Shown here piece after piece: positions 37,596-48,490 of a DNA stretch of 64,000 nt; position 1 is the first letter of the stretch; each line of letters opens with the position of its first letter. This stretch comes from Pantoea sp. GTDB taxonomy: Bacteria > Pseudomonadota > Gammaproteobacteria > Enterobacterales > Enterobacteriaceae. The notes under the pieces are model-generated. The model worked only from the letters and a program-made list of their open reading frames with translations. It was not told the origin of the DNA and did not search any database. The stretch spans positions 62,001 to 126,000 of the forward strand of contig NZ_JAPWKD010000020.1 in NCBI RefSeq assembly GCF_028283705.1, given 5' to 3'. The position numbers and the translations under genes are program-made.

Positions 37596-39500
37596 ATGAA
37601 ATTACAAAGCAACGCTTTTCGCGATTACACTGCCGAACAAAAGCTGTTTGTCCGTCGGGCTTTGGTAGCCTTTTTCGGCATCCTGCTGCTTTCCGGTATT
37701 CTGGTGGTCAACCTGTACCACCTGCAAATTCTGCGTTTTGCTGATTACAGCACCCGCTCCAATGACAACCGCATCAAGCTGGTGCCGGTGGCACCGAGCC
37801 GCGGTATCATTTTTGATCGCAACGGCGTGCCGCTGGCGCTGAACCGCACCATTTATCAGGCGGAGCTGGTACCGGAAAAAGTCGATGACCTGAAGCAAAC
37901 GCTACAGGACCTGCGCCCGATCCTCGATCTCACCGATGACGATTTGGACGCGTTCGAGAAAGAACGCAAGCGCTCTCGCCGCTTCACCTCCATTCCGGTC
38001 AAAACCGCCCTGAGCGATGTGCAGGTGGCGCGTTTTGCTGTAAATCAGTACCGCTTCCCGGGTGTGGAAGTGAAAGGCTACCAGCGCCGCTACTATCCCT
38101 ACGGACAAACGCTGACCCATGTGGTGGGCTACGTGTCGAAAATTAACGATCGTGATGTCACGCGTCTCGATCAGGAAGGCAAATGGCCGAACTATGCGGC
38201 AACCCATGACATCGGCAAGCTGGGTATCGAAAACTATTACGAGGATGTGCTGCACGGCACCACCGGTTATGAAGAAGTCGAGGTGAATAACCGTGGCCGG
38301 GTGATCCGTCAGTTGCATGAACAATCACCTCAGGCCGGGCGCGATATCTATCTCACCATCGACCTCAAATTGCAGCAGTACATCGAAACGCTGCTGGCGG
38401 GCAGCCGGGCAGCAGTGGTAGTGAGCGATCCACGCAGCGGGGAAATCCTCGCACTGGTTTCAACACCAAGCTATGACCCAAATCTGTTTGTCGATGGTAT
38501 CTCCAGCAAAGATTACAAAGCGTTGCTCAACGATGAAAATCGTCCACTTTATAATCGCGCCTTGCAGGCTGCCTACCCTCCGGCATCCACAGTGAAACCT
38601 TACGTCGCGGTATCAGCGCTCAGCGCCGGGGTGATTAACCGTAACACCAGTCTGTTTGACCCCGGCTGGTGGCAGTTACCGGGTTCTGAAAAGCGTTATC
38701 GTGACTGGAAAAAATGGGGGCATGGTCGTCTCAACGTCACCAAAGCACTGGAAGAATCCGCCGATACCTTCTTCTATCAGGTTGCCTATGACATGGGGAT
38801 TGATCGCCTGTCAGAATGGATGACCAAATTTGGCTACGGCCATCGCACCGGCATTGACCTGCCACAGGAAAGCCCCGGCAATATGCCGACGCGTGACTGG
38901 AAGCTGAAACGCTTTAAGAAACCCTGGTATCAGGGCGATACCATCCCGGTGGGGATCGGCCAGGGCTACTGGACCGCCACACCGGTGCAGATGAACAAAG
39001 CGATGATGATTTTAATAAACGACGGGGTAATAAAAGTGCCGCATCTGTTGCACGCCACCCGTGAAGGCCACACCATGGTGCCGTATCGCCAGCCAGCAGA
39101 TGAACCGATTGGCGATATCCACTCCGGTTTCTGGGAGATCGCCAAAGACGGGATGTATGGCGTTGCCAACCGTCCCAACGGGACTGCGCATAAGAGTTTT
39201 GCCGATGCCCCTTATAAAATCGCCGCCAAATCCGGTACGGCTCAGGTATTCGGTCTGAAAGAGAACGAAACCTATAACGCACACAAAATCGCTGAGCGTC
39301 TGCGTGACCACAAACTGATGACCGCCTTCGCGCCGTTTGATAAACCGCGTGTCGCTGTCACTATGATTCTGGAGAACGGCGGTGCGGGCCCGGCCGTCGG
39401 CTCGGTGATGCGTCAGATTCTCGACCACATTATGTTAGGCGATAACAATACGGTGCTGCCAGAAGCCGCACCGACGCCACCCGGTTACGAAGGTGAATAA
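37596..39500 (+). CDS. mrdA: Penicillin-binding protein 2 (peptidoglycan transpeptidase)
   Basis: The 634-residue class B PBP has one N-terminal membrane helix (residues about 22-42), a pedestal domain and a transpeptidase domain with SxxK at PPASTVKP (about 330), SxN in EESADTF, and KSGTAQ (about 545). It cross-links lateral-wall peptidoglycan for rod elongation, working with RodA, which follows 2 bp later. Confidence 0.96.
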   Translation: MKLQSNAFRDYTAEQKLFVRRALVAFFGILLLSGILVVNLYHLQILRFADYSTRSNDNRIKLVPVAPSRGIIFDRNGVPLALNRTIYQAELVPEKVDDLKQTLQDLRPILDLTDDDLDAFEKERKRSRRFTSIPVKTALSDVQVARFAVNQYRFPGVEVKGYQRRYYPYGQTLTHVVGYVSKINDRDVTRLDQEGKWPNYAATHDIGKLGIENYYEDVLHGTTGYEEVEVNNRGRVIRQLHEQSPQAGRDIYLTIDLKLQQYIETLLAGSRAAVVVSDPRSGEILALVSTPSYDPNLFVDGISSKDYKALLNDENRPLYNRALQAAYPPASTVKPYVAVSALSAGVINRNTSLFDPGWWQLPGSEKRYRDWKKWGHGRLNVTKALEESADTFFYQVAYDMGIDRLSEWMTKFGYGHRTGIDLPQESPGNMPTRDWKLKRFKKPWYQGDTIPVGIGQGYWTATPVQMNKAMMILINDGVIKVPHLLHATREGHTMVPYRQPADEPIGDIHSGFWEIAKDGMYGVANRPNGTAHKSFADAPYKIAAKSGTAQVFGLKENETYNAHKIAERLRDHKLMTAFAPFDKPRVAVTMILENGGAGPAVGSVMRQILDHIMLGDNNTVLPEAAPTPPGYEGE

Positions 39501-39502
39501 GC

Positions 39503-40621
39503 ATGTCCATGAACGATAGTCCGCAGAAAAGAACGATCTGGACGCGCATCCATATTGACCCCCTCTTTATGCTGGTGATCATCGGCCTGCTGGTCTACAG
39601 CGCTTTCGTTATCTGGAGCGCCAGTGGCCAGGATCCCGGCATGATGGAGCGTAAAATCGGCCAGATTGTGATGGGTCTGGTGATCATGATCGTGCTGGCG
39701 CAGGTGCCACCGCGCGTTTACGAGAGCTGGGCGCCCTATCTCTATATCATCTGCGTGATATTACTGATTGCCGTAGATGCCTTCGGCCATATCAGTAAAG
39801 GGGCGCAGCGCTGGCTGGATCTGGGCGTGGTGCGCTTCCAGCCGTCGGAGATCGCCAAAATAGCCGTGCCACTGATGGTGGCGCGCTTTATCAATCGCGA
39901 TGTGTGTCCGCCAACGCTGAAGAACACCGGCATCGCACTGATCCTGATCTTTGCTCCGACCCTGCTGGTTGCAGCGCAGCCTGACCTGGGAACATCCATC
40001 CTGATCGCTGCATCAGGTTTGTTCGTGCTGTTCCTGTCTGGCATGAGCTGGAAATTGATTGGCGTTGCGGTGCTGCTGATTGCGGCGTTTATCCCGGTGC
40101 TGTGGTTCTTCCTGATGCACGATTATCAACGCGACCGCGTGATGATGCTGCTGAACCCCGAGAGCGATCCACTGGGTGCCGGTTATCACATCATTCAGTC
40201 CAAAATTGCCATCGGCTCAGGTGGCCTGCGCGGTAAGGGCTGGCTGCATGGCACCCAGTCTCAACTGGAGTTTTTGCCTGAACGCCATACTGACTTTATC
40301 TTTGCCGTGCTGGCAGAAGAACTGGGGCTGGTCGGCGTACTGCTGCTATTGGTGCTGTATCTGCTGCTTATTATGCGTGGTTTGATTATCGCAGCACGGG
40401 CACAAACCACCTTTGGTCGCGTGATGGCAGGAGGTTTGATGCTGATTTTATTCGTTTATGTTTTCGTTAACATTGGCATGGTTAGTGGTATCTTACCGGT
40501 GGTCGGCGTACCGCTGCCGCTGGTCAGCTACGGCGGATCGGCATTGATTGTACTAATGGCCGGATTTGGCATCGTCATGTCGATCCATACTCATCGAAAA
40601 ATGTTATCTAAAAGCGTTTAA
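39503..40621 (+). CDS. mrdB: RodA, SEDS peptidoglycan glycosyltransferase
   Basis: The 372-residue polytopic protein has about ten membrane segments and the SEDS blocks [22 protein letters not shown] and EELGLVG with the catalytic Asp region ([17 protein letters not shown]). It polymerises lipid II together with PBP2. It is followed 10 bp later by rlpA. Confidence 0.96.
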   Translation: MSMNDSPQKRTIWTRIHIDPLFMLVIIGLLVYSAFVIWSASGQDPGMMERKIGQIVMGLVIMIVLAQVPPRVYESWAPYLYIICVILLIAVDAFGHISKGAQRWLDLGVVRFQPSEIAKIAVPLMVARFINRDVCPPTLKNTGIALILIFAPTLLVAAQPDLGTSILIAASGLFVLFLSGMSWKLIGVAVLLIAAFIPVLWFFLMHDYQRDRVMMLLNPESDPLGAGYHIIQSKIAIGSGGLRGKGWLHGTQSQLEFLPERHTDFIFAVLAEELGLVGVLLLLVLYLLLIMRGLIIAARAQTTFGRVMAGGLMLILFVYVFVNIGMVSGILPVVGVPLPLVSYGGSALIVLMAGFGIVMSIHTHRKMLSKSV

Positions 40622-40631
40622 GAGGCTGCAC

Positions 40632-41735
40632 ATGCGTAAGGACTGGCTTGGGGTTGCTCTGGCATCATTGGTACTGGCTGCCTGTTCCTCTCAGGAACCG
40701 CAGAATACCGCCCCACCACAACCGGCTTACAACGGCCCGGTAGTTGAAATCCCGGGAGTGGAACCGCGCTATGAACCGATCAATCCGTCAACCAGCCAGG
40801 ACTATAGCGTCAACGGTAAAACCTACCGTATCGTGAAAGATCCTTCTAACTTCAGTGAAGTGGGTTTAGCCACCTCCTATGGCACTGAAGCCCAGGGCAA
40901 TCGTACCGCGATTGGTGAGACCTTCGATCCCAACGCCATGAGCGCAGCTCATCCGACCCTGCCTTTACCCAGCTATGTCCGCGTCACTAACCTGGCGAAT
41001 GGTCGTCAGATTGTCGTGCGAGTCAATGATCGCGGTCCCTACACACCGGGCCGAATTATCGATTTGTCGAGCGCCGCAGCCGACCGCCTGAATATCTCGA
41101 ATAATACCCGTGTGCGCGTTGACTATATCAATGTCGCACCGGACGGTACGCTGTCGGGCCCCGGTACCATTGGTACCACGGTCGCCAAACAAAGTTACGC
41201 ACTGCCAGCACGCCCTGACCTGGGCGGCGGTATGGTGATGATGGGCGGCAGTGCCAGCACCCAAAGCGCCACACCTCCGGCGCAGGATGTCCGTGCGGTG
41301 GATAACAGCACGCTGCAAAGCAGCGATGGCATGGGTGCACCGGTGCGCAGCAATGGTTTTCTTGGCGCACCACAACCCTTAGCCAGTGGCGTACTGGAAA
41401 GCAGCGAACCGCAGCCAGCCGCCACTGTAGCTGCACCCGCGGCGACTGCTGCGGTCGCAGCCCCGGTAGCCGCAGCTGCAACGCCAGCCAGCCAGAGCGC
41501 TGGCGGTTATGTAGTGCAGGTGGGCGCACTTAACGATGCCGTTCGCGCACGCCAGCTGGCAACCAGCCTCGGCAAACGTTTCGGCGTACCGGGTTCGGTT
41601 GAAGCCAATGGCAACGTTTATCGCGTGCAGCTGGGTGGCTATAAATCCCGCGCGGAAGCTGCTGCATTGCAGCAGCGCCTGAACAACGAAGCGCAAATGA
41701 GTTCATTTATTACCACGTCACATAACGGCATGTGA
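40632..41735 (+). CDS. rlpA: RlpA, septal ring lytic transglycosylase lipoprotein
   Basis: The 367-residue product has a lipobox LAAC (lipid Cys18), a double-psi beta-barrel (about residues 75-165: GLATSYGTEAQGNRTAIGE, VRVNDRGPYTPGRIIDLS), a long Ala/Gln/Pro-rich linker (about 185-290) and a C-terminal SPOR domain (GGYVVQVGALNDAVRARQL) that binds denuded glycan at the septum. The ATG at 40632 is chosen for the lipoprotein signal; the open frame starts inside rodA. Confidence 0.94.
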   Translation: MRKDWLGVALASLVLAACSSQEPQNTAPPQPAYNGPVVEIPGVEPRYEPINPSTSQDYSVNGKTYRIVKDPSNFSEVGLATSYGTEAQGNRTAIGETFDPNAMSAAHPTLPLPSYVRVTNLANGRQIVVRVNDRGPYTPGRIIDLSSAAADRLNISNNTRVRVDYINVAPDGTLSGPGTIGTTVAKQSYALPARPDLGGGMVMMGGSASTQSATPPAQDVRAVDNSTLQSSDGMGAPVRSNGFLGAPQPLASGVLESSEPQPAATVAAPAATAAVAAPVAAAATPASQSAGGYVVQVGALNDAVRARQLATSLGKRFGVPGSVEANGNVYRVQLGGYKSRAEAAALQQRLNNEAQMSSFITTSHNGM

Positions 41736-41742
41736 TAATAAC

Positions 41743-41766
41743 AACCAGGCATAGTGCTGCCTGGTT
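41743..41766 (+). terminator. Hairpin after rlpA
   Basis: AACCAGGCA/TGCCTGGTT perfect 9-bp stem with a 6-nt loop, 8 bp after the rlpA stop. The tail is ACAACAGTTTTGC, so termination may be weak. Confidence 0.5.
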
Positions 41767-41865
41767 ACAACAGTTTTGCAAAGCAAGATGTCGCCCAATC
41801 AGGCGTTTGCTTGAGTCAAGGCACTTTTTTTCACTCTCAACCTCACGGATGTTGTAGTCCTGAAC

Positions 41866-43077
41866 ATGAATACGCTGAAACCTTCTCGTTTTCTGAAACG
41901 CCTGACAGTGGGATCACTGGTCGCCCTTTCCCTCAGCCATGCCGCCCTGGCGGACGATGTTAACCTCAAAACCATGATTCCGGGCGTTCCGGACATTGAT
42001 GCTGAAGCCTACGTTCTGATCGACTATAACTCGGGCAAGGTGCTGGCGGAAAAGAACGCCGATGCACGTCGCGACCCCGCCAGTCTGACCAAAATGATGA
42101 CCAGCTACGTCATCGGCCAGGCAGTTAAAGCGGGTAAAATCCATCAGGATGATATTGTCACCGTGGGTAAAGATGCGTGGGCTACCGGTAATCCGGTATT
42201 TAAAGGCTCCTCGCTGATGTTCCTCAAACCGGGCGATCGCGTTCCCGTTTCGCAGCTGACGCGCGGTATCGTGCTGCAATCCGGTAACGATGCCTGTGTT
42301 GCCATGGCCGATTATGTGGCGGGCAGCCAGGATGCCTTCGTCAACCTGATGAACAATTACGTGCAGGCGTTAGGTCTGAAAAACACCCATTTCCAGACCG
42401 TACACGGCCTGGATGCAGACGGCCAGTACAGCTCGGCGCGCGATATGGCGCTGATCGGTCAGGCACTGATTCGTGACGTACCGGATGAATACGCGGTTTA
42501 TCACGAGAAAGAGTTCACCTTTAACAACATCCGCCAGCTGAACCGTAACGGCCTGCTGTGGGATACCAGCCTCAATGTCGACGGCATCAAAACCGGCCAT
42601 ACCGATGCCGCAGGTTACAACCTGGTGGCGTCAGCGACCGAAGGCCAGATGCGTCTGATTTCGGCGGTGATGGGCGGCCATACCTACAAAGGCCGTGAAA
42701 CCGAGAGCAAAAAACTGCTGACCTGGGGCTTCCGTTTCTTTGAAACCGTGGCACCGCTGAAGGCGGGTAAAGAATTTGCTTCTGAGCCGGTGTGGTTTGG
42801 TAACAGCGACCGTGTCCAGCTCGGCGTGGAGAAAGATGCTTATCTGACCATCCCGCGTGGCCGCATGAAAGATCTGAAAGCCAGCTACGTGCTGAACAAC
42901 ACCGAACTGCATGCGCCGCTACAGAAAAACCAGGTAGTGGGCAGCATCAACTTCCAGCTGGATGGCAAAACCATTGAACAGCGTCCGCTGGTGGTGCTGA
43001 ACGAAGTTCAGGAAGGCGGTTTCATCAGTCGTATCATCGATTACATCAAACTGATGTTCCACCACTGGTTCGGCTAA
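41866..43077 (+). CDS. dacA: D-alanyl-D-alanine carboxypeptidase (PBP5)
   Basis: The 403-residue product equals E. coli DacA. A signal peptide ends near ALA29; SxxK is SLTK (Ser73, Lys76), SxN is SGN (in [14 protein letters not shown]) and KTG is in [14 protein letters not shown]. The C-terminal amphipathic helix ([16 protein letters not shown]) anchors it to the periplasmic face of the inner membrane. It trims the terminal D-Ala of pentapeptides. Confidence 0.97.
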   Translation: MNTLKPSRFLKRLTVGSLVALSLSHAALADDVNLKTMIPGVPDIDAEAYVLIDYNSGKVLAEKNADARRDPASLTKMMTSYVIGQAVKAGKIHQDDIVTVGKDAWATGNPVFKGSSLMFLKPGDRVPVSQLTRGIVLQSGNDACVAMADYVAGSQDAFVNLMNNYVQALGLKNTHFQTVHGLDADGQYSSARDMALIGQALIRDVPDEYAVYHEKEFTFNNIRQLNRNGLLWDTSLNVDGIKTGHTDAAGYNLVASATEGQMRLISAVMGGHTYKGRETESKKLLTWGFRFFETVAPLKAGKEFASEPVWFGNSDRVQLGVEKDAYLTIPRGRMKDLKASYVLNNTELHAPLQKNQVVGSINFQLDGKTIEQRPLVVLNEVQEGGFISRIIDYIKLMFHHWFG

Positions 43078-43120
43078 GGCCGTATGGTTGAAAAACCCGC
43101 CATATACCATCATATATTTA

Positions 43121-43250
43121 ATATCCCCTAAATAGTTCAGGGTGCAGGAAGGCGGCAAGCGAGTTCATCCCCGGGAGCTTACAATAGTAAGTGACTGGGG
43201 TGAACGAACGTAGCCAACGCACCTGCAGACTGAAATATGACGGGGATTAT
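43121..43250. repeat. Large imperfect palindrome, enterobacterial miniature-repeat type
   Basis: The element opens with ATATCCCCTAAATAGTTCA and closes with CTGAAATATGACGGGGATTA. Inside, GTTCATCCCC...CTTAC pairs with GTAAG...GGGGTGAAC, and GGTGCAGG pairs with CCTGCA. I have seen very similar sequences repeated many times in genomes of Yersinia, Serratia, Erwinia and relatives, where such units are described as non-autonomous palindromic insertions (for example YPAL-type). The exact family name is not certain. It lies between dacA and ybeD. Confidence 0.65.
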
Positions 43251-43251
43251 T

Positions 43252-43280
43252 GCTCCCGCTCAGGCGGGAGCCTGTTTTTT
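43252..43280 (+). terminator. Rho-independent terminator before ybeD
   Basis: GCTCCCGC/GCGGGAGC stem with a 4-nt loop and a T-run of six. It ends dacA/repeat transcription 17 bp before ybeD, so ybeD expression must read through or start inside. Confidence 0.8.
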
Positions 43281-43296
43281 ATGCACCGGAGTCAAT

Positions 43297-43560
43297 ATGA
43301 AAACCAAACTGAATGAACTGCTCGAATTCCCTACCTCCTTTACCTATAAAGTGATGGGTCTGGCGCAACCGGAGCTGGTTGATCAAGTGGTTGAAGTGGT
43401 GCAGCGTCATGCGCCCGGCGACTACAAGCCAGATGTGAAGCCGAGCAGCAAAGGCAATTATCACTCCGTTTCCATCACCATCATGGCCACACACATTGAA
43501 CAGGTTGAAACCCTGTATGAAGAGTTAGGCAACATCGATATCGTGCGCATGGTGCTGTAA
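43297..43560 (+). CDS. ybeD: YbeD, DUF493 family protein
   Basis: The 87-residue product equals E. coli YbeD, a small ferredoxin-like (ACT-like) fold with [21 protein letters not shown] and [23 protein letters not shown]-like strands. Its function is unknown; it is commonly placed next to lipB and an allosteric role in lipoate metabolism has been proposed. The ATG at 43297 has CCGGAG upstream; the open frame starts in the terminator region. Confidence 0.94.
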   Translation: MKTKLNELLEFPTSFTYKVMGLAQPELVDQVVEVVQRHAPGDYKPDVKPSSKGNYHSVSITIMATHIEQVETLYEELGNIDIVRMVL

Positions 43561-43568
43561 TGCTGACG

Positions 43569-43590
43569 CTGGCAAAGGGATCTTTGCCAG
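43569..43590 (+). other. Hairpin between ybeD and lipB
   Basis: CTGGCAAAG/CTTTGCCAG perfect 9-bp stem, 9 bp after the ybeD stop, without a T-run; possibly a 3'-end stabiliser or attenuator in front of lipB. Confidence 0.45.
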
Positions 43591-43620
43591 CGTTATACTT
43601 TGCCTCTCACTCTTTACCGG

Positions 43621-44283
43621 ATGCCCGTTTTGTCAGCTAATACGCTTCTTGTTCGTCAACTCGGCCAGCGCGACTGGCAGCCGATTTCTGACGCCATGCA
43701 CCGCTTTACCGATCAACGCGACAGCGACACCCCAGATGAAGTCTGGCTGGTGGAGCATAACCCGGTGTTTACCCAGGGCCAGGCTGGCAAAGCTGAGCAT
43801 CTGCTGATGCCCGGCGACATTCCCGTGGTGCAAAGCGATCGCGGCGGCCAGGTCACTTACCACGGTCCCGGCCAGCAGGTTATGTATGTGCTGATCGATG
43901 TTAAACGCCGTAAGCTTGGTGTGCGCCAACTGGTGACGGCGCTGGAAGAAACAGTGGTTGCCACCCTGGCGGATTACGGTGTCAGCGCCCATGCGCGACC
44001 GGATGCCCCAGGTGTGTACGTGGGTGAAGAGAAGATTTGCTCGCTCGGTCTGCGCATCCGCAAAGGGTGTTCGTTTCACGGTCTGGCATTGAATGTGGCG
44101 ATGGATCTCGCCCCTTTCCTGCGCATCAATCCCTGTGGTTATGCCGGTATGCGTATGACACAGCTGGGGCAGTTCCAGCCAGGTGTGACCACCGCTGATG
44201 TCCAGCCGCGCCTGGTGCAGCATTTTGCGCAGTTGACCGGCTTTACCGCCAGCGAGTGGTTAAACGATGAACCCGCGCAGTGA
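43621..44283 (+). CDS. lipB: Octanoyl-[ACP]:protein N-octanoyltransferase
   Basis: The 220-residue product has the LipB hallmarks [14 protein letters not shown] (about residues 75-88), the Lys in [21 protein letters not shown] and the active Cys in NPCGYAGM (about 175). It transfers octanoate from ACP to lipoyl domains; LipA then inserts sulfur. The ATG at 43621 is preferred over TTG 43600. No LysR gene separates it from lipA, unlike E. coli. Confidence 0.94.
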   Translation: MPVLSANTLLVRQLGQRDWQPISDAMHRFTDQRDSDTPDEVWLVEHNPVFTQGQAGKAEHLLMPGDIPVVQSDRGGQVTYHGPGQQVMYVLIDVKRRKLGVRQLVTALEETVVATLADYGVSAHARPDAPGVYVGEEKICSLGLRIRKGCSFHGLALNVAMDLAPFLRINPCGYAGMRMTQLGQFQPGVTTADVQPRLVQHFAQLTGFTASEWLNDEPAQ

Positions 44284-44456
44284 TGTCTGTCAGTGCGTAT
44301 TTACAATTTTGTAACCTGATGACCTTCACAGCGGCTGCTTACCGCGCTGCGAGATGATATAATTTTTGCAATTTTTTCAAATAAAGTTGAAAGCCTGGTT
44401 CTCAGTTTGAGTGAGGAAGCTTTCAAATCGCAATCCCGACCGGAACCTGCAGATTT

Positions 44457-45422
44457 ATGAGTAAACCAATTCAGATGGAACGTGGCGTCAAATATCGCGA
44501 TGCCGACAAAATGGCGCTGATTCCGGTGAAAACCGTGGTCACTGAGCGTGAGGAAATTCTGCGTAAGCCGGAGTGGATGAAGATCAAACTTCCTGCCGAC
44601 ACCAGCCGTATCCAGGGCATCAAGGCCGCCATGCGCAAAAATGGCCTGCATTCGGTGTGTGAAGAGGCATCCTGCCCGAACCTGGCAGAATGTTTTAACC
44701 ACGGCACCGCTACCTTTATGATTCTTGGCGCGATCTGTACCCGTCGCTGCCCATTCTGCGATGTGGCACACGGTCGCCCGAATGCCCCTGATGCTAATGA
44801 GCCGGTGAAACTGGCCCAAACCATCGCCGATATGGCGCTGCGTTATGTGGTTATCACCTCGGTTGACCGCGATGACCTGCGTGACGGCGGTGCCCAGCAC
44901 TTTGCCGATTGCATCAGTGCTATCCGCGAAAAAAGCCCGTCGATCAAGATTGAAACCCTGGTACCCGATTTCCGTGGTCGTATGGATCGTGCGCTGGAAA
45001 TCCTCACTGCGACGCCGCCAGATGTGTTCAACCACAACCTGGAAAACGTACCACGCGTTTACCGTCAGGTACGACCGGGTGCCAATTACGAGTGGTCACT
45101 CAAGCTGCTGGAGCGTTTTAAAGAAGCGCATCCAGACGTGCCGACGAAATCCGGCCTGATGGTGGGTCTGGGTGAAACCAATGCGGAAATTGTTGAGGTG
45201 ATGCGCGATCTGCGTCGTCATGGCGTCACCATGCTGACACTGGGCCAGTATCTGCAACCGAGCCGTCATCATCTGCCAGTGCAGCGTTATGTCAGCCCTG
45301 CTGAGTTTGATGAGATGAAAGCTGAAGCAATGGCAATGGGCTTCACCCACGCGGCCTGTGGCCCGTTTGTGCGCTCCTCTTACCATGCCGACATGCAGGC
45401 CAAAGGACTGGAAGTTAAGTAA
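44457..45422 (+). CDS. lipA: Lipoyl synthase
   Basis: The 321-residue product equals E. coli LipA. The auxiliary cluster ligands [12 protein letters not shown] (C68, C73, C79 in E. coli numbering), the radical SAM motif CTRRCPFC (C94, C98, C101), and the C-terminal RSSY serine are present. It inserts two sulfurs into the octanoyl chain. A 173-bp gap after lipB holds its promoter. Confidence 0.97.
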   Translation: MSKPIQMERGVKYRDADKMALIPVKTVVTEREEILRKPEWMKIKLPADTSRIQGIKAAMRKNGLHSVCEEASCPNLAECFNHGTATFMILGAICTRRCPFCDVAHGRPNAPDANEPVKLAQTIADMALRYVVITSVDRDDLRDGGAQHFADCISAIREKSPSIKIETLVPDFRGRMDRALEILTATPPDVFNHNLENVPRVYRQVRPGANYEWSLKLLERFKEAHPDVPTKSGLMVGLGETNAEIVEVMRDLRRHGVTMLTLGQYLQPSRHHLPVQRYVSPAEFDEMKAEAMAMGFTHAACGPFVRSSYHADMQAKGLEVK

Positions 45423-45471
45423 TCCCTGCCTGCGCCACGGACGGCGTCATCACTTCACCGCGATACAAAAC

Positions 45472-45503
45472 AAAAAACCAGACTGGCATCAGTCTGGTTT
45501 TTT
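45472..45503. terminator. Bidirectional terminator between lipA and tatE
   Basis: AACCAGACT/AGTCTGGTT stem flanked by AAAAAA and TTTTTT, so it can work on both strands between convergent genes. Confidence 0.88.
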
Positions 45504-45547
45504 ACAACGTAATAAATTTTTACACTTATTGACGTTAGCCGCAGAGA

Positions 45548-45751
45548 TTACTCTTTGTGGCTGACACGTTCTGCCGGTGCTTCTTCAGCAGTGCTTTTGG
45601 TTGCGGTGGATTCATCATCTTTCATGGCTTTTTTGAAGCCTTTGATTGCGGAACCCAGATCGCCACCCAGTGAACGTAACTTGTTGGTGCCAAAAAGCAG
45701 AACGATGAGAGCACCGATGATCAGCAGTTTGGCAATACTGATACCTTCCAT
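45548..45751 (-). CDS. tatE: TatE, twin-arginine translocase subunit
   Basis: The 67-residue product equals E. coli TatE in length, with one N-terminal membrane helix ([22 protein letters not shown]), a hinge and the amphipathic helix ([19 protein letters not shown]), and the terminal SHKE. It is a TatA paralogue in the Tat export pore. Convergent with lipA as in E. coli. The next gene leftward in E. coli order, ybeM, is separated here by an inserted ABC transporter. Confidence 0.93.
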   Translation of the reverse strand: MEGISIAKLLIIGALIVLLFGTNKLRSLGGDLGSAIKGFKKAMKDDESTATKSTAEEAPAERVSHKE

Positions 45752-45859
45752 AATTAACCTTTCAACCTTAGCGAAAAACGGTGACTGATATTTACGCGCA
45801 GATCGCTTGCCAGCTCAACTGCAATCTGTAACAGAGTAAGATCAGCCACCTGATAATTT

Positions 45860-46630
45860 TCAGATAAAACGGCTCAAAAATGCCTGGGTACGCGGGTGCT
45901 GCGGATTGCCAATCACCTGCTCCGGACTGCCCTGCTCCACCACCACGCCACCATCCATAAATACCACACGGTCAGCGGCTTCACGGGCAAAACCAATTTC
46001 ATGGGTGACCACAATCATGGTTAATCCCTGATCCGCCAGCGTGCGCATGGTCGCCAGCACTTCCCCCACCAGCTCAGGATCGAGCGCCGAGGTCGGTTCA
46101 TCAAACAACATCAGTGATGGCTTAATCGCCAGCGCGCGCGCTATCGCTACCCGCTGCTGCTGACCACCGGACAAATGACGTGGCCAGGCATCCGCTTTAT
46201 CACTCAGCCCGACCGTTGAGAGCAGCTCATGGGCATGTTTTAACGCGTCCTGGCGTGGGAACTTATGCACGCCAATCGGCGCTTCAATGATGTTCTGCAA
46301 CACCGTCATATGGGGATAGAGGTTGAACTGCTGAAACACCATGCCAATCTTCTGGCGCTGATGGGCTATTCGGCGTGGTGACAGGCGATGCAAAATGCCT
46401 TTTTTTAATTCATAACCAATTTGCTCATCACCCACCATGATCGAACCGGCGTTCATATCTTCCAGATGGTTAATACAGCGCAGAAAGGTTGATTTGCCCG
46501 AGCCGGACGGCCCGAGGATCACCACCACTTCACCCGGGAACACATCCAGATCGATACCTTTCAGGACCTCATTATCACCGTAGCTTTTCTGCACATTGCG
46601 GGCACGCACCAGCGGCTGAACATCACTCAT
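45860..46630 (-). CDS. Polar amino-acid ABC transporter, ATP-binding protein
   Basis: The 256-residue ATPase has Walker [10 protein letters not shown] (about residues 40-48), Q-loop [11 protein letters not shown], signature HLSGGQQQR, Walker [14 protein letters not shown] and H-loop VTHEI. It is in the GlnQ/HisP group, like gltL but only distantly so. It overlaps the permease gene by 4 nt, so it is the last cistron of the five-gene operon. Substrate unknown. Confidence 0.88.
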   Translation of the reverse strand: MSDVQPLVRARNVQKSYGDNEVLKGIDLDVFPGEVVVILGPSGSGKSTFLRCINHLEDMNAGSIMVGDEQIGYELKKGILHRLSPRRIAHQRQKIGMVFQQFNLYPHMTVLQNIIEAPIGVHKFPRQDALKHAHELLSTVGLSDKADAWPRHLSGGQQQRVAIARALAIKPSLMLFDEPTSALDPELVGEVLATMRTLADQGLTMIVVTHEIGFAREAADRVVFMDGGVVVEQGSPEQVIGNPQHPRTQAFLSRFI

Positions 46631-47586
46631 ACATCCTCCTTCTGCACCAGGGCACGCTGGCTGATATCGTCACTCTGATTGCGGCGTTTGGTGACAACCA
46701 CCGTGCGTCGGGTACCGCGGGCGTAGTAACGTTCAATAGCCGACTGACCAACGTTGAGAATTGAGGTGATGAGCAGATACCAGATCACCGCTACCATCAG
46801 CATGGGAATGATTTCAAAGGTACGGTTATAGACCGCCTGCACCGAATACAGCAGATCGCCCATAGCTATCACACTCACCAGCGAGGTTGCTTTGATCATG
46901 CTGATCAACTGATTGCCAGTGGGGGGAATAATGGAACGCATGGCCTGCGGAATGATGATGCGGCGCAGTGCACGCGTGCGGCTCATGCCGAAAGCCTGCG
47001 TGGTTTCTACCTGGCCGTTATCGACCGAGAGCAAACCCGCACGAATGATTTCCGCCATATACGCGGCTTCATTCAGAGCCAGACCGGCAATTGCGGCGGT
47101 CAATGGCGTGATCAGATCATTGGTATTCCAGCTGGCAAAGGTGATGCCGGTCCAGGGAATGGTGATCGACAACGTCGGGAACAGCGTTGACAGGTTATAC
47201 CAGAAGATCAATTGCACCAGCAGCGGGGTACCGCGAAAGAACCAAATGTAGAGCGACGAGATGCCACTCAGCAGCCTGTTCTCCGACAGACGCCACACCG
47301 CCAGCAGCAGGCCCAGCAGGGTGCCGAGGATCATCGACACCACCGTCAGCCCGAGCGTCACCTGTAATCCTTTCAGCACCGAACCTTCGGTAAACCATTT
47401 CAGCACCACCGCCCACTCAAAGTTTGGGTTGGTCGCCACCAGCCAGAGGAAGTTGGAGGCGATCACCAGCACCACAATCCATGAGACCCAGCGTCCATAA
47501 GTGGGCGCGTTGCGGGCAAAAGCCACGTCGCGCTGCTGCACGTCGGCCTTATCCCTGGCTCGCGAATCGTTGGTGTTTGAACTCAT
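46627..47586 (-). CDS. Polar amino-acid ABC transporter, permease
   Basis: The 319-residue product is longer than typical HisM/GlnP permeases, with a soluble charged N-terminal stretch (about residues 1-35) and a basic C-terminal tail. The EAA loop [20 protein letters not shown] is near residues 190-210. Only one permease gene is present, so the channel is likely a homodimer. It overlaps the binding-protein and ATPase genes by 4 nt each. Confidence 0.88.
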   Translation of the reverse strand: MSSNTNDSRARDKADVQQRDVAFARNAPTYGRWVSWIVVLVIASNFLWLVATNPNFEWAVVLKWFTEGSVLKGLQVTLGLTVVSMILGTLLGLLLAVWRLSENRLLSGISSLYIWFFRGTPLLVQLIFWYNLSTLFPTLSITIPWTGITFASWNTNDLITPLTAAIAGLALNEAAYMAEIIRAGLLSVDNGQVETTQAFGMSRTRALRRIIIPQAMRSIIPPTGNQLISMIKATSLVSVIAMGDLLYSVQAVYNRTFEIIPMLMVAVIWYLLITSILNVGQSAIERYYARGTRRTVVVTKRRNQSDDISQRALVQKEDV

Positions 47587-48470
47587 TTTGCCGCCCCTTG
47601 CGCCAGATTACGGCCCGGTGCCTGCAACATGTTACCGTCCAGCTTCCACTTTTTCATGATGGCAGCGTAAGTCCCGTTGCTGAACAACTCTTTATACGCA
47701 TCCAGTACCACGTTACCCAGCTCGGAACCTTTCGGCACCACGGTGCCCTGGAAGATATCACCAAAGCCATTTTTCTGACCTTTGCCAGACAACTCAAGCT
47801 GACCATTGGCCTGCTCAACAAAGTACGTCAGCGGTGCCTGTGACGAGAAGAAGGCGTCAGAACGTTTCGAACGCACCGCGAGAATCGAAGAAGGCTGGTC
47901 AGTGAATGACTGCACCACCACCGCAGGTTTACCGGCAGCGACACAGGCATCAGATTGCTTGCGGATCACCTGCTCCGCAGAACCCGCCGCCATCACCGCG
48001 ATACGCTTGCCGCAGGTATCATCAAGGCCATTAATTTTTGCCGGATTGCCTTTAGGTACGCCAAATACCACAAACTCCTGCACAAAATCGATAAAATCGA
48101 CTTTCTCCTGACGATCCGGGTAATCACCAATCGGCCCAATCGCCAGCTGATAACGGCCGGAATTAATCCCTGCCAGCACCCCGGACAAGCCGCTGACGGT
48201 GGCATGTTCGATTTTCACCCCCAGCAATTGCCCCAGCGCCACTGCAAGGTCGGCAGAAGCCCCCTCCATCGAGTGCGTACCATTGACGATCTCATACGGA
48301 GGGAAAGAGCCGTTATTCACGGCGATCATTTTGCCAGCGCTTTTGATATCTGCGGGCAGACGATCGTGCAGCGCCTGGTCAATTTTCTGGCTGGGAATCG
48401 CATCAGCCGCCTGAGCGAACGATGCCGACAGGCCCAGAGCCAGCGCGATAGCGAGAGTCATTTTTTTCAT
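47583..48470 (-). CDS. Polar amino-acid ABC transporter, periplasmic binding protein
   Basis: The 295-residue product starts with a signal peptide (MKKMTLAIALALGLSASFAQ, then AADA) and is a family 3 binding protein with NNGSFPPYEI, SGLSGVLAGINSGRYQL and GSAEQVIRKQ blocks and two cysteines (DTCGKR, SDACVAAG) that may form a disulfide. The ligand is not predictable from sequence. It lies 20 bp after the amidase gene. Confidence 0.88.
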   Translation of the reverse strand: MKKMTLAIALALGLSASFAQAADAIPSQKIDQALHDRLPADIKSAGKMIAVNNGSFPPYEIVNGTHSMEGASADLAVALGQLLGVKIEHATVSGLSGVLAGINSGRYQLAIGPIGDYPDRQEKVDFIDFVQEFVVFGVPKGNPAKINGLDDTCGKRIAVMAAGSAEQVIRKQSDACVAAGKPAVVVQSFTDQPSSILAVRSKRSDAFFSSQAPLTYFVEQANGQLELSGKGQKNGFGDIFQGTVVPKGSELGNVVLDAYKELFSNGTYAAIMKKWKLDGNMLQAPGRNLAQGAAK

Positions 48471-48490
48471 TCTTCAATTTCCCAGTGCTG

